10,465 nucleotides of DNA from an uncultured cyanobacterium (lineage in GTDB: Bacteria; Cyanobacteriota; Cyanobacteriia; PCC-6307; Cyanobiaceae), in the NCBI GenBank assembly GCA_903934745.1, contig CAIZOZ010000242.1, forward strand, positions 1-10,465, given 5' to 3'. Below the pieces are notes generated by a model. That model was not told where the DNA came from, searched no databases, and saw only the letters and a program-made list of their open reading frames with translations. The position numbers and the translations under genes were made by a program. The first letter of the stretch is position 1. Every line of letters begins with the position of its first letter. This document shows positions 1-7,603 of this stretch, in pieces.

Positions 1-1157
1 GGCGGCGGCAACGAACCTGCCGGGGTGAGGCTGGCGCCATTGAGGTTGAAGACCCCATCACTGAATTTCAGCAGTTCAACCCCGATCAGCGAATCGAGGC
101 CTTCGAGGCCCTGGGCGTCATTGACCGTGGTGACACCAGTGAGGAGGTCGTAGCTGAACTGATAATTATTGCTGGCACCGCTATAAATGGCGGTATCCAG
201 ATCAGCCCCACCATCCAGCCAGTCATCGCCACCATCGCCTTCGAGCTGATCGCTGCCACTGCCACCAAAGAGTTGATCCTTGCCGGCACCGGCCACGACG
301 ATGTCATCACCACCACTGGCGTAGGCGATGTCGTTGCCGGCCTGGAGATCAAAGTATTCACTTTTGTTGGACCCGGTGCAGGTATCGTCGCCGGTGGTGC
401 CACCACCAGGGTTGTCGACGACGCCAGATCCCGGCGTGGTGCCAGCACTGAAGTTGGCAATGAAGATACCGGAATCGAGGATATGATCACCGGTATCGGC
501 AATGCCAATCTTGACTGTGTTGACTTGACCGGCAATGATCGGTGCAACGATCTTCAGCACATGGCTGACACCATCATATTCGATTGCTAACAAGTTGGTG
601 CCATTATCCTGAAAATATCCTGCTGCTAGATTTGCACTGATAACACTCAGCGGGGCATTGGGATCATGATTAAATAGGGCATAGTTGACACCATTCACCA
701 TCACCACAGCCGAATCGACAAAAGCGTCCACCCATTCCGGATACTCATCCGAACCAAAAACCAGATCGAAACTGATGGAAGTAGCTGTGGGATCGGTGAC
801 GCTGAAGCTAAAGCCCAGGGTGGTGGCGTCGTAAGATTGAGTTTGAAATACATGGTTGACCACCGCATCAATATCGGCGTCACCGTTGCTAGTACCACTG
901 GTGCCGCTGTTATCGGTACCGAAGCTGCTGGAGGTGTTGATGGTGCCCGGAGTGGTGCCGGAGGACAGCAACAGACCGGCACCGATGCCCAGCCCGGTGA
1001 TCGAGCCGTCATAGAAGTTGACAGCGTCACTGCCCGAGGCGTGCAGCACGATGCTGCTGGCGTCGACGACGATGCCGCCACCATTGCTGGCCAGCAGCGC
1101 TGTTGTGAGCGCCGCATGAGCGCTGCAGTCGTAAACCAAGAATGGGCTTGTGGTCAT
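1..1157 (-). CDS. Choice-of-anchor L domain / RTX calcium-binding protein, N-terminal part
   Basis: Reading the minus strand from ATG at 1157 gives 385 residues with no stop up to the window edge, so the C-terminus is missing. Residues about 10-236 match the choice-of-anchor L domain: a conserved VFGSDEYPE motif (133-141) precedes a VVMVNGVNYAL strand, and the domain ends in DSGIFIANF (229-236 region). Residues about 255-325 are RTX-type glycine/aspartate nonapeptides (GGSGSDQLEG, GDGGDDWLDGG) that bind calcium in this family. They are followed by a YQFSYD...GVELLKFSDG segment (about 332-369) common after RTX blocks. No N-terminal signal peptide is visible, which fits type I secretion through a C-terminal signal lying outside the window. 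ATG 1157 is the first start after an in-frame TAA; no good ribosome site is visible. Codons in the middle (about 540-720) are more AT-rich than in the neighbours. A surface or extracellular structural role is inferred; no enzyme domain is seen in the visible part. Confidence 0.88.
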   Translation of the reverse strand, partial: MTTSPFLVYDCSAHAALTTALLASNGGGIVVDASSIVLHASGSDAVNFYDGSITGLGIGAGLLLSSGTTPGTINTSSSFGTDNSGTSGTSNGDADIDAVVNHVFQTQSYDATTLGFSFSVTDPTATSISFDLVFGSDEYPEWVDAFVDSAVVMVNGVNYALFNHDPNAPLSVISANLAAGYFQDNGTNLLAIEYDGVSHVLKIVAPIIAGQVNTVKIGIADTGDHILDSGIFIANFSAGTTPGSGVVDNPGGGTTGDDTCTGSNKSEYFDLQAGNDIAYASGGDDIVVAGAGKDQLFGGSGSDQLEGDGGDDWLDGGADLDTAIYSGASNNYQFSYDLLTGVTTVNDAQGLEGLDSLIGVELLKFSDGVFNLNGASLTPAGSLPP

Positions 1158-1439
1158 GGTGGCTTGGGGACTACATCTCTTTTGTGGTTATCGCCTGTGG
1201 ATCGGGGAGAGCTCGTGAAGATCACCCAGGAGCTGGCCAGCAGACTGGGATTCGGCGACAGCTCCATCCAGCAGCGGACGCCGCCCTCACGCGGCTGCAG
1301 GGTCCAGGTGGGCGGCGACCGGAACCCGCCGAAGCCCGCTGGCGTCGTCCGAACGGCTGCGCCAGGACGGCAGAAGTTCACACTCCTGGCGCCTGGCCGC
1401 CGAGCGACGTATAAGAGGGGCCATTCCCCTGTCGCATTC
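1158..1439. other. Divergent intergenic region with possible promoter elements
   Basis: This stretch of about 280 bp separates the minus-strand RTX gene from the plus-strand efflux operon and should carry promoters for both. On the plus strand a TATAAG hexamer at 1410-1415 could be a -10 box, but no convincing -35 box sits at the right distance. A long plus-strand frame runs through here from position 837, but it lies antisense to the RTX gene and its translation resembles no known family. A short piece of it (GELVKITQELASRLG, from about 1207) looks faintly protein-like; it could be gene debris, and I cannot assign it. Confidence 0.4.
1416..1430 (+). promoter_or_regulatory. Small hairpin just upstream of the efflux operon
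   Basis: AGGGG (1416-1420) and CCCCT (1426-1430) form a 5-bp inverted repeat with a 5-nt loop. It ends 9 nt before the ATG of the membrane-fusion protein and begins just after the TATAAG hexamer. In the mRNA leader it would occupy the usual ribosome-binding position and use the only purine-rich run (AGAGGGG) there, so it could dampen initiation. It is short and could be chance; the regulatory role is inference. Confidence 0.25.
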
Positions 1440-2552
1440 ATGCCTCTCCGGCGCGACCTTCCGGCGGTCGCCCTCTGCGGTATGGCCCTGCTGACGGGCT
1501 GCCGTCCCTCCAGCCCGGAGGCGGCCCGCCCCCTGGCCGTCGACACGATCGCGGTCAACCCCGCCACCTTCCGGCAGGAGGTAGCAACGATCAGCACCCT
1601 CGATGCGGTGGAAGCCGTGCAACTGGCTGCCCAGGCCGGCGGCCGCATCCAGGAGTTGCGCATCCGCCAGGGAGAGCGGGTGAAGGCGGGCCAGCTGCTG
1701 GTGGTGCTGGATCAGGCCCAGCTGCAGGCGGAGGTGCTGAGCCTGCGTTCCGCCCAGGCCAAGGACCGGCTCAACTACGAGCGCTTCGACTACCTGGCCC
1801 GGGTGGGAGCCGCCAGCGCCCTGCAGCGCGATGAGCTGCGCCAGGCCTATATCGAGACCTCCGCCAATCTCAAGGCCCGCCAGGCGGATCTGGCCTTCCG
1901 CGACCTGCGCTCCCCCAGCGCCGGCATGATCGGCGATGTCACGGTCAAGGTGGGGGATGTGATCCGGGCCGGTGACCCGTTCACCACCGTGATCCGCAAT
2001 GGCGAGCTCACAGCTCGCCTCGATCTGCCGGCCCGGCTGCGCAACCAGGTGCGGCCGGGCCAGCTGGTGATCCTGGAGGATCCCGGCAGCAGCCAGCCCC
2101 TGGTGCGTGGCGTGGTCAATTCAATCGATCCCAGCGTCAATGTCGGCAACCAGGTGCTGCTGGTGAAGGCCGCCTACGACAACAAAAATGGCAATTTGCG
2201 CAACGGCCTGCGGGTGCGCACCCGTTTGGTGCTGGACAGCCGCGCCCAGCTGTCGGTGCCGGTGGGCGCCGTGATCCAGTCTTCCGGCCAGAGCTATGTG
2301 TACCGCCTCGGCACGCTGCAGGAGCTGGAGCGTGATCCGGGCCAGGCGCCCCTGCAGCGGCTGCGGTCGCTGCCGCCCACCAGCCGCTTCGCCCTACAGA
2401 CCCGGGTGCAGCTCGGCCCCCTGCAGGATGGCCGCTACCCGGTGCTGAGCGGCCTGGAGGCCAGGGCCCTGGTGATCAGCAGCAGTCTGCTCAGCCTGCG
2501 CCATGGCCTTCCGGTGCAGCAGGCCCCGGCGGCGGCCGGGCCGTCGCGTTAG
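1440..2552 (+). CDS. RND efflux membrane-fusion protein (AcrA/HlyD-like lipoprotein)
   Basis: This 370-residue periplasmic adaptor joins an inner-membrane RND pump to an outer-membrane channel. The frame is open far upstream, but the start is set at ATG 1440. From there the protein opens with a short basic stretch, a hydrophobic core and a lipobox LTGC (residues 18-21), so Cys21 should be lipidated and the protein anchored in a membrane. An N-terminal lipoyl half (about 58-91, AAQAGGRIQELRIRQGERVKAGQLL in pattern) leads into an alpha-helical hairpin (about 92-153). The second lipoyl half (about 155-185, RSPSAGMIGDVTVKVGDVIRAGDP in pattern) is followed by a beta-barrel (about 188-265) and a membrane-proximal domain including LSVPVGAVI (271-279). 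Length and order are normal for AcrA-type proteins. The permease gene starts 14 nt downstream, which marks an operon. The exported substrate cannot be read from the sequence. Confidence 0.92.
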   Translation: MPLRRDLPAVALCGMALLTGCRPSSPEAARPLAVDTIAVNPATFRQEVATISTLDAVEAVQLAAQAGGRIQELRIRQGERVKAGQLLVVLDQAQLQAEVLSLRSAQAKDRLNYERFDYLARVGAASALQRDELRQAYIETSANLKARQADLAFRDLRSPSAGMIGDVTVKVGDVIRAGDPFTTVIRNGELTARLDLPARLRNQVRPGQLVILEDPGSSQPLVRGVVNSIDPSVNVGNQVLLVKAAYDNKNGNLRNGLRVRTRLVLDSRAQLSVPVGAVIQSSGQSYVYRLGTLQELERDPGQAPLQRLRSLPPTSRFALQTRVQLGPLQDGRYPVLSGLEARALVISSSLLSLRHGLPVQQAPAAAGPSR

Positions 2553-2560
2553 GGAAAGGA
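2553..2560 (+). promoter_or_regulatory. Ribosome-binding site of the RND permease
   Basis: A purine-rich GGAAAGGA lies in the 14-nt gap after the membrane-fusion stop codon and 6 nt before ATG 2567. It fixes the permease start and supports co-translation from one operon mRNA. Confidence 0.7.
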
Positions 2561-2566
2561 ACGCCG

Positions 2567-5500
2567 ATGTCCGCCTCCAACCGCTTCATCCTCAGGCCGG
2601 TGCTCACCACGGTCTGCAGCCTGCTGATCGTGATCGCCGGTCTGATCGCTCTGCCGATCCTGCCGATCGAGAACCTGCCGGACATCGCCCCGCCGACGGT
2701 GCAGGTGAGTGGGCGCTACCCCGGCGCCGATGCGGTGAGTGTCGAAGAAGGGGTCACCGCGGTGCTGGAGCAGCAGATCAACGGAGTGGAGAACATGGAG
2801 TTCATCACCTCCACCAGTGCCGCCGATGGCACCAGCGCCATCAGCATCGCCTTCGCCAGTGGCACCGATGGCGCCATCAACCAGGTGAATGTGCAGAACC
2901 GGGTGGCGCTGGCCGAACCACAGCTCCCCACCGAGGTGCGCCAGTCGGGGGTGACGGTGAGTCAGGCCTCCAATTCGATTTTGCTCGTCTACAACCTGGT
3001 CAGCACCGATCCGGCTCATCCTTACAGCGTTGAAACCCTCAGCGGCAAGCTGGATCAGGGGCTCACCGACCAGGTCCGGCGGGTGCGGGGCGTGGGGGAG
3101 ATCACCTATTTCGGCAATCGCCGCCTGGCGATCCGGGTGTGGCTCGATCCCGACCGCCTCACCCAGCAGAAACTCAGTGCCGCCGATGTGGTGGCGGCCT
3201 TGCAGAGCCAGAACCGCCTGGTGCCGGCCGGGCGTATCGGTGGTGCGCCGGCACCCCCGGGCCAGCCCTACACCTTTTCGGTGCAGCTGCAGGGCCGATT
3301 GCTGCAGAACGAGGATTTCGAAAACCTGATCCTGCGCAACACCGGTGATGGGGCGCTGGTGAGGCTGCGCGATGTGGGCCGGGTCAGCCTCGGCGGCGAG
3401 AGCTACGACATCAGCGCCACCGATCTGCGCGGCGTGCCCTCGGTGGGCCTGGCCATCTATCAACTCAGTGGCAGCAATGCCCTGGAGGTGTCCCAGGGGG
3501 TGGAGCAGGTGCTGGCGGAGTTCGAGGCGGGTCTGCCGCCGGGGATGAAGCTCGAGAAGATCTACGACGTCACCGATTTCATCAGTGCCTCGATCGAGGG
3601 GGTCAGCGATTCGCTGCGCGATGCGGTGGTGCTGGTGGTGCTGATCCTGTTCCTGTTCCTGCAGGACTGGAAGGCGACGCTGGTGCCGGCGATCGCCATT
3701 CCCGTGGCGCTCGTGGGCACCTTCGCCTTCGTGAAGGTGTTCGGCTTCAGCCTTAACCAGCTCACCCTGTTCGGCCTAGTGCTCGCCACCGGGCTGGTGG
3801 TCGATGACGCGATCACGGTGATCGAGGGCACGGCGACGCGCCGCGCCGAAGGGCTCACGGGCCTGCAGGCCGCCAAGGCAACGATGGAAGAGCTGTTCGG
3901 GGCGGTGCTGGCCACGTCGTTGGTGCTGTTGGCGGTGTTTCTGCCGGTGCTGTTCTTTCCCGGCGCCACCGGCACGATCTACCGCCAGTTCGCCGCCACG
4001 ATCCTGTTCGCGATCGCCATCTCCACTTTCAACGCCCTCACCTTCTCGCCGATGCTCTCGGCCCTGCTGCTGTCGCGCCAGGACCCGGAGCCCAGTCGCC
4101 GCGTCTATGCGATTGCCGGCGCCCTGCTCGGATTCCTCTATGGCCTGCTGGTCAGCGGCGGTGGCGTGCTGCCGGCCCTGGGGATGCTGAGCCTGGCGGC
4201 CTTGCTCGGCTATGGCCTGAGCCAGGTGAGTGGCCGGCCGCTGCTGTTGCCGTTCTGCGCTGCCGGGGCCGTGGCGGCCCTGCTGTTCGCGGGGCTGACC
4301 AACCCGGCTGTGGCGTTGCTGTTCAGCGGCATCGGCGTCAGCGCCGGCTGGTTCACCCCCTGGATCTTCCGGGCTTTCAATGGGTTCTACGAGCGGGCTG
4401 AACGGGCCTACGACGGAGCCCTCAGCAGCGTGCTGCGCCATCGGCGCCCGGTGATGGCGACCCTGCTCGGCGGCATCGTGCTCACCGCGGTGGCCTTCAA
4501 CGCCATTCCCTCCGGCTTCGTGCCGGTGGAAGACCAGGGCTATGCGATCGGCATCGTCCAGGCCCCGGAGGGCAGCTCCGATGCGATCACTGGGGCGATC
4601 AACCGGCAGGTGGCGGCGATTCTGGCCGAGGAAAAAGCGATCACAGCGGCGGCACTGTTCAGCGGCGCCAGCCTCAGCGGCAATGCCCCCAACCGTGGTC
4701 TGTTTTTCTTTGGCACCACCAATTGGCAGGAGCGCAGCGCGCCGGATCAGTCGATGGAGGCGATCGTGGCAAGGTTGAACCGCCGCTTCGCCAGCCTGCG
4801 GGAGGCCCGGGTGATCGCGATCCAGCCCCCCTCGATTCCCGGTTACGGCAATGCCGGCGGCTTCGAGTTCCAGCTGCTCGATCGCAGCGGCGGTGGCCTG
4901 TCGCTGCCGCAGTTCTTCAACGCCGCCGGCCGGCTGATCCAGAACGCCAATGCCCAGCCGCAGCTGCAGGGGGTGTTCACCCAGTTCAGCCCCGAGGCCC
5001 CCCAGCTGCAGATCACCGTGGACCGCGCCCGGCTGGCCTCGCTGGGCATCGACTTCGGCCAGGCGATGCAGACGCTCAGCCTCAACTTCGGCGGTGCCTA
5101 CATCAATGACACCTTCCAGGAAGGCCGGGTGCGGCGGGTGTTTGTACAGGCGGACGCTCCCTACCGCGCCACCCCCCAGCGGCTGGAGGATCTTTATGTG
5201 CCCAGTGCCAAGGGCGAACCGGTACCGCTGTCGGAGTTCATCCGCATCGAACCCTCTACCGGTCCGGCGGTGATTCCCCACTTCAATCTCTATCGCTCGA
5301 TCAAGGTGGAGGGCGAAGCGGCGGCCAGCCATAGCTCCGGCCAGGCGATCGTCGCCATCCAGAACGTGTTCGATCAGCTCGGGGTAAGCGGCATCAGCTC
5401 TGACTGGACCGGCCTGTCGCGGGAGGAGGTGAAGGCCGGCTCACTGGCGATCGTGATCTTCGCCCTGGGCATCCTGGTGGTCTACCTGGTGCTGGCCGGT

Positions 5501-5998
5501 CAGTACGAGAGCCTCAGCGATCCGCTGATCATCTTGATGACGGTGCCCGCCGCCATGCTCGGGGCGCTGCTGTTCCTCAGCCTGCGGGGAGAGGTGCTCA
5601 ACATCTATGCCCAGGTGGGCCTGGTGATGTTGATCGGTCTGGCGGCCAAGAACGGGATTTTGATTGTGGATCTGGCCAACCAGCGGCTGGCGGAGGGTCT
5701 GCCGGCCCTGGAGGCGGCCCGCGAAGCCTCGCGGGCCCGGCTGCGGCCGATCGTGATGACGGCGATCTCGTCGCTGTTCGGCTTCCTGCCCCTGGTGCTG
5801 GCCAGCGGCGCCGGCGCCCGCAGCCAGACCTCCCTGGGCACGGTGGTGTTCGGTGGCCTGCTGGCGGCCACGCTGCTCAGCCTGTTCGTGGTGCCGGTGT
5901 TCTATGTGGTGATGAAAAACTGGCTCGGCGGTGGCCCTGCAGCCGAGGCCACTGGGTTGTCCGAGGCCAAACCGGCTGCGCCGGCGCCTGGTCCATGA
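2567..5998 (+). CDS. RND efflux permease, AcrB-like (HAE1-type), with extra hydrophobic insert
   Basis: A 1143-residue inner-membrane proton-driven transporter of the hydrophobe/amphiphile RND family. TM1 is at about 11-31, and the first porter domain opens with the family pattern LPDIAPPTVQV and YPGADA. TM2-TM6 lie at about 350-505 and TM4 carries the proton-relay pair Asp413-Asp414 (GLVVDDAITVIEG). The second porter domain spans about 645-950. TM8-TM12 follow, with the essential lysine in GLAAKNGIL (Lys1028). All the relay residues expected from AcrB are thus present. AcrB is 1049 residues long; the excess lies mainly at about 511-600, where the cytoplasmic linker between the halves is replaced by four hydrophobic stretches, and in an Ala/Pro-rich C-terminal tail. 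Three-residue differences from AcrB in the porter pocket prevent a substrate call. It is co-transcribed with the upstream adaptor, and its stop codon overlaps the next start. Confidence 0.95.
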   Translation: MSASNRFILRPVLTTVCSLLIVIAGLIALPILPIENLPDIAPPTVQVSGRYPGADAVSVEEGVTAVLEQQINGVENMEFITSTSAADGTSAISIAFASGTDGAINQVNVQNRVALAEPQLPTEVRQSGVTVSQASNSILLVYNLVSTDPAHPYSVETLSGKLDQGLTDQVRRVRGVGEITYFGNRRLAIRVWLDPDRLTQQKLSAADVVAALQSQNRLVPAGRIGGAPAPPGQPYTFSVQLQGRLLQNEDFENLILRNTGDGALVRLRDVGRVSLGGESYDISATDLRGVPSVGLAIYQLSGSNALEVSQGVEQVLAEFEAGLPPGMKLEKIYDVTDFISASIEGVSDSLRDAVVLVVLILFLFLQDWKATLVPAIAIPVALVGTFAFVKVFGFSLNQLTLFGLVLATGLVVDDAITVIEGTATRRAEGLTGLQAAKATMEELFGAVLATSLVLLAVFLPVLFFPGATGTIYRQFAATILFAIAISTFNALTFSPMLSALLLSRQDPEPSRRVYAIAGALLGFLYGLLVSGGGVLPALGMLSLAALLGYGLSQVSGRPLLLPFCAAGAVAALLFAGLTNPAVALLFSGIGVSAGWFTPWIFRAFNGFYERAERAYDGALSSVLRHRRPVMATLLGGIVLTAVAFNAIPSGFVPVEDQGYAIGIVQAPEGSSDAITGAINRQVAAILAEEKAITAAALFSGASLSGNAPNRGLFFFGTTNWQERSAPDQSMEAIVARLNRRFASLREARVIAIQPPSIPGYGNAGGFEFQLLDRSGGGLSLPQFFNAAGRLIQNANAQPQLQGVFTQFSPEAPQLQITVDRARLASLGIDFGQAMQTLSLNFGGAYINDTFQEGRVRRVFVQADAPYRATPQRLEDLYVPSAKGEPVPLSEFIRIEPSTGPAVIPHFNLYRSIKVEGEAAASHSSGQAIVAIQNVFDQLGVSGISSDWTGLSREEVKAGSLAIVIFALGILVVYLVLAGQYESLSDPLIILMTVPAAMLGALLFLSLRGEVLNIYAQVGLVMLIGLAAKNGILIVDLANQRLAEGLPALEAAREASRARLRPIVMTAISSLFGFLPLVLASGAGARSQTSLGTVVFGGLLAATLLSLFVVPVFYVVMKNWLGGGPAAEATGLSEAKPAAPAPGP
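3689..3696. repeat. HIP1 octamer GCGATCGC
   Basis: Perfect GCGATCGC palindrome inside the RND permease gene. HIP1 is heavily over-represented in many cyanobacterial genomes. Confidence 0.8.
4010..4017. repeat. HIP1 octamer GCGATCGC
   Basis: Second perfect copy in the RND permease gene, 321 bp from the first and near the end of TM5/start of TM6 coding. Confidence 0.8.
4097..4366 (+). other. Hydrophobic insert encoding about four extra membrane segments in the RND permease
   Basis: Codons for residues about 511-600 encode four hydrophobic stretches at about 513-530, 533-551, 558-577 and 580-598, separated by short Gly/Pro/Ser turns. They sit between TM6 (ending near LLLSRQDPEPSRR) and the FYERAERAYDGAL segment that precedes TM7. 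AcrB has only a soluble cytoplasmic linker with an amphipathic helix at this point. An even number of added helices would keep the topology of the second half unchanged. The function of the insert is unknown to me. Confidence 0.75.
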
Positions 5999-6345
5999 AC
6001 CGCGGCGCCGCCCCCCGAGCGACCAACCGCCGCGTGCTGGCGGCCCTGCTGGCGGGTGCCCTGCTGGGGGCGGCGGTGGCCCTGCTGCTGCAGGCGACGA
6101 TGGCGCGCACGGTGACGCCGCTATCGCCGCTGCGAGCTCTTTGGCAGCTGGGCCTGCTGGCGTTGGCGGGGGGTCTGTCCGGCTTTGCCCTCAGCACGGT
6201 CACGGCGCTGCAGGCTGCCGATCCCGACCCCGAATACCACCGGCCCCGCCGGCGCCAGCCGCCCCGGCCCAGGCCATCACGACCTCCCCTGCGGCGCAGG
6301 CCGCCTGAACAAGCTGGCGGCTCCTCTTCGATCGGGGGATCCTGA
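5995..6345 (+). CDS. Small two-helix membrane protein coupled to the RND permease
   Basis: This 116-residue protein belongs to no family I recognise. Its ATG at 5995 overlaps the permease stop as ATGA, the classic arrangement for translational coupling, which is the main reason to believe it is real. Two hydrophobic helices are visible (about 14-34 and 48-70) joined by a short loop. They are followed by a very basic, proline- and arginine-rich tail (about 82-104) that by the positive-inside rule should be cytoplasmic, with the N-terminus (NRRV) also inside. It has no signal peptidase site and no catalytic motif. Its position suggests an accessory subunit or stabiliser of the pump, but that is inference. 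The tail codons are GC-extreme, so the last third could in principle be unselected read-through sequence. Confidence 0.68.
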   Translation: MNRGAAPRATNRRVLAALLAGALLGAAVALLLQATMARTVTPLSPLRALWQLGLLALAGGLSGFALSTVTALQAADPDPEYHRPRRRQPPRPRPSRPPLRRRPPEQAGGSSSIGGS

Positions 6346-6397
6346 AGCCGCAGCCGCTGCCGGTGGGCTCGATCAACACCAGCAACGACCCAGGGCC

Positions 6398-7117
6398 CTA
6401 CTCCTGGTTGCGGGGGGGAAGGCGGGCCTGTTCGGTTTCCTGAATCGTGAGCCGGCTGATCAGCACCCCCATCACCGCAGCGATATAGAAAGTTCCGGTC
6501 ACGGCGATCATCACGCAGATCATGCTGGCTGGCGCTGTCAATGGCACCACATCGCCGTAGCCCATGGTGGTGAGGCTCACGAAGGCAAAATAATTCAACT
6601 CCGCAAAGTTCAGGCCCCACACCGAGTGATCCAGGCCCACGGACCCGGTGCTGATGTCAATGCCCCGGAAGCTGCCCGGCTGGATGGTTTCGAGCCCGCA
6701 CAGCAACAGACCACTGGCCAGTCCCAGCATCAGATATCCCGCCAGGGCCCCCTGCAGCACGGCCCCGTTCACCTTGCACTCCCGCGCCAGTCGCTGGATC
6801 AGCCGAATGGCACTCCAGCCACCGAAGATCGTCCACAACAGAATCACCGGGATACCGGTGTTACGCATCTCCACGGGAGTCAGGGTCCACAGCAGCCAGA
6901 AGGCGATCGCAGCGAAACCGAGCAGACTGTAGGGCCTCGAAGGGGCGCCACAGCTGGCCGATTTCCTGGGTTCTGGACCTAAGCCCTGAATCAGAACGAT
7001 GCCCAGCAGCAGATAGCCGAACGAGGTGAGGCGACTCCAGGGCATCGGCAGGCCAAAACACACCATCAGGGCGATGCAGGAAAGAAGCAGTCGCCTGTAG
7101 AAATAAGATCGCTGCAT
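6398..7117 (-). CDS. Potassium-channel-like membrane protein (ion channel, P-loop)
   Basis: The start chosen, ATG at 7117, gives 239 residues. The C-terminal half is a canonical pore module: an outer helix GALAGYLMLGLASGLLLCGLE (residues about 121-142), a re-entrant loop with the selectivity-filter sequence SLTTMGYGDVVPLT (about 181-194), and an inner helix (about 195-222). The filter reads TMGYGD where TVGYGD is usual; the GYGD core predicts potassium selectivity. Four weaker hydrophobic stretches precede it (about 10-28, 32-45, 64-80 and 87-105), so a six-helix layout is likely. They lack a clear arginine-rich S4, and no RCK or cyclic-nucleotide domain follows the pore. The frame continues upstream to ATG 7228 (276 residues) and a TTG at 7321. 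I prefer 7117 because the first helix begins directly after it and the added residues look unstructured, but no start has a good ribosome site. It faces the efflux operon tail to tail. Confidence 0.87.
   Translation of the reverse strand: MQRSYFYRRLLLSCIALMVCFGLPMPWSRLTSFGYLLLGIVLIQGLGPEPRKSASCGAPSRPYSLLGFAAIAFWLLWTLTPVEMRNTGIPVILLWTIFGGWSAIRLIQRLARECKVNGAVLQGALAGYLMLGLASGLLLCGLETIQPGSFRGIDISTGSVGLDHSVWGLNFAELNYFAFVSLTTMGYGDVVPLTAPASMICVMIAVTGTFYIAAVMGVLISRLTIQETEQARLPPRNQE
6903..6910. repeat. HIP1 octamer GCGATCGC
   Basis: Perfect copy inside the channel gene, in the coding for the third hydrophobic segment. Confidence 0.8.
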
Positions 7118-7529
7118 CAACGTTGTGCCACTGGGTTGGATTCTTTCACTCCATGGCAAGAGCCCAAGGGTTTCCGATCGCTTTTGCAGTTTGGGGCGGG
7201 CGGGCCCATCACCCTGGGCAGGGGTCATCCGCGGATTGTTCAAAAACGATGGGCGGTGCAGACGGGAGCCTGACGGCCGCTCTTGAGTGACGCGAGAGCG
7301 AAGAAGAGGCAAAGGCACCAATCAATCGCTGGAACTCGATCACGCCGGCTTGAACCCTGAGCAGAGCCTCGAGCCTGGCCGACGCTCCCCATCCATCAAC
7401 AGAGAAGCTGAAAGCAGTGCGGGCCGACGCCGCTCGGTCACTCGAACAGACGGTGAGGGGGGAGGGGTCTGCCGCAGGATCTCCCGCTGCCGCCGCGGCT
7501 GGCCTGGAGGATCATCCGGTTGATCCCTT

Positions 7530-7537
7530 GCGATCGC
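7530..7537. repeat. HIP1 octamer GCGATCGC
   Basis: Perfect copy in the non-coding region 67 bp before the regulator start; the only one of the four outside a gene. Confidence 0.8.
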
Positions 7538-7591
7538 TGGCCTTGGCTCTGCCATTGCTCTTTCGCAGGAGAACTGCCGCAATTTCACTGC

Positions 7592-7597
7592 AGAGGA
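7592..7597 (+). promoter_or_regulatory. Ribosome-binding site that decides the regulator start
   Basis: AGAGGA lies 6 nt before ATG 7604. The same frame is open upstream to a TTG at 7520, but the added residues (rich in Trp, Cys and His) look non-coding, so this site argues for the shorter protein. Confidence 0.65.
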
Positions 7598-7603
7598 CAG
7601 AGC

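Larger units (their letters stand above)
7118..7603. other. Divergent intergenic region between channel and regulator genes
   Basis: About 490 bp without a gene I can support. If the channel starts further upstream at 7228, the left 110 bp are coding. Both flanking genes point outward, so promoters for each should lie here, but I see no convincing -35/-10 pair. It contains a perfect GCGATCGC octamer at 7530-7537, and a CCCTG-GG-CAGGG inverted repeat at 7212-7223. Small open frames on both strands here (such as 7340-7588 minus and 7417-7623 plus) have low-complexity Arg/Pro/Ala translations and no family resemblance. Confidence 0.45.

Noticed and set aside
837..1439. Upstream extension of the membrane-fusion protein to position 837
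   Set aside because: It would place 201 low-quality residues before a clear lipoprotein signal peptide and runs antisense to the RTX gene.
2549..3463. Minus-strand open frame of 304 codons across the RND start
   Set aside because: Same shadow pattern, lying opposite well-conserved RND porter codons.
3776..5332. Minus-strand open frame of 518 codons inside the RND gene
   Set aside because: The translation is His/Gln/Arg/Gly-rich and fits no family; it is a shadow of a high-GC gene on the other strand.
6300..6321. GCCGCC...GGCGGC hairpin near the end of the small membrane gene as a terminator
   Set aside because: It lies within the coding region and no T-run follows; GC-rich chance pairing is likely.
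6185..6982. Plus-strand open frame of 265 codons
   Set aside because: It lies opposite the channel gene, whose pore motif is unmistakable, and its residues are low-complexity Gln/His/Pro.
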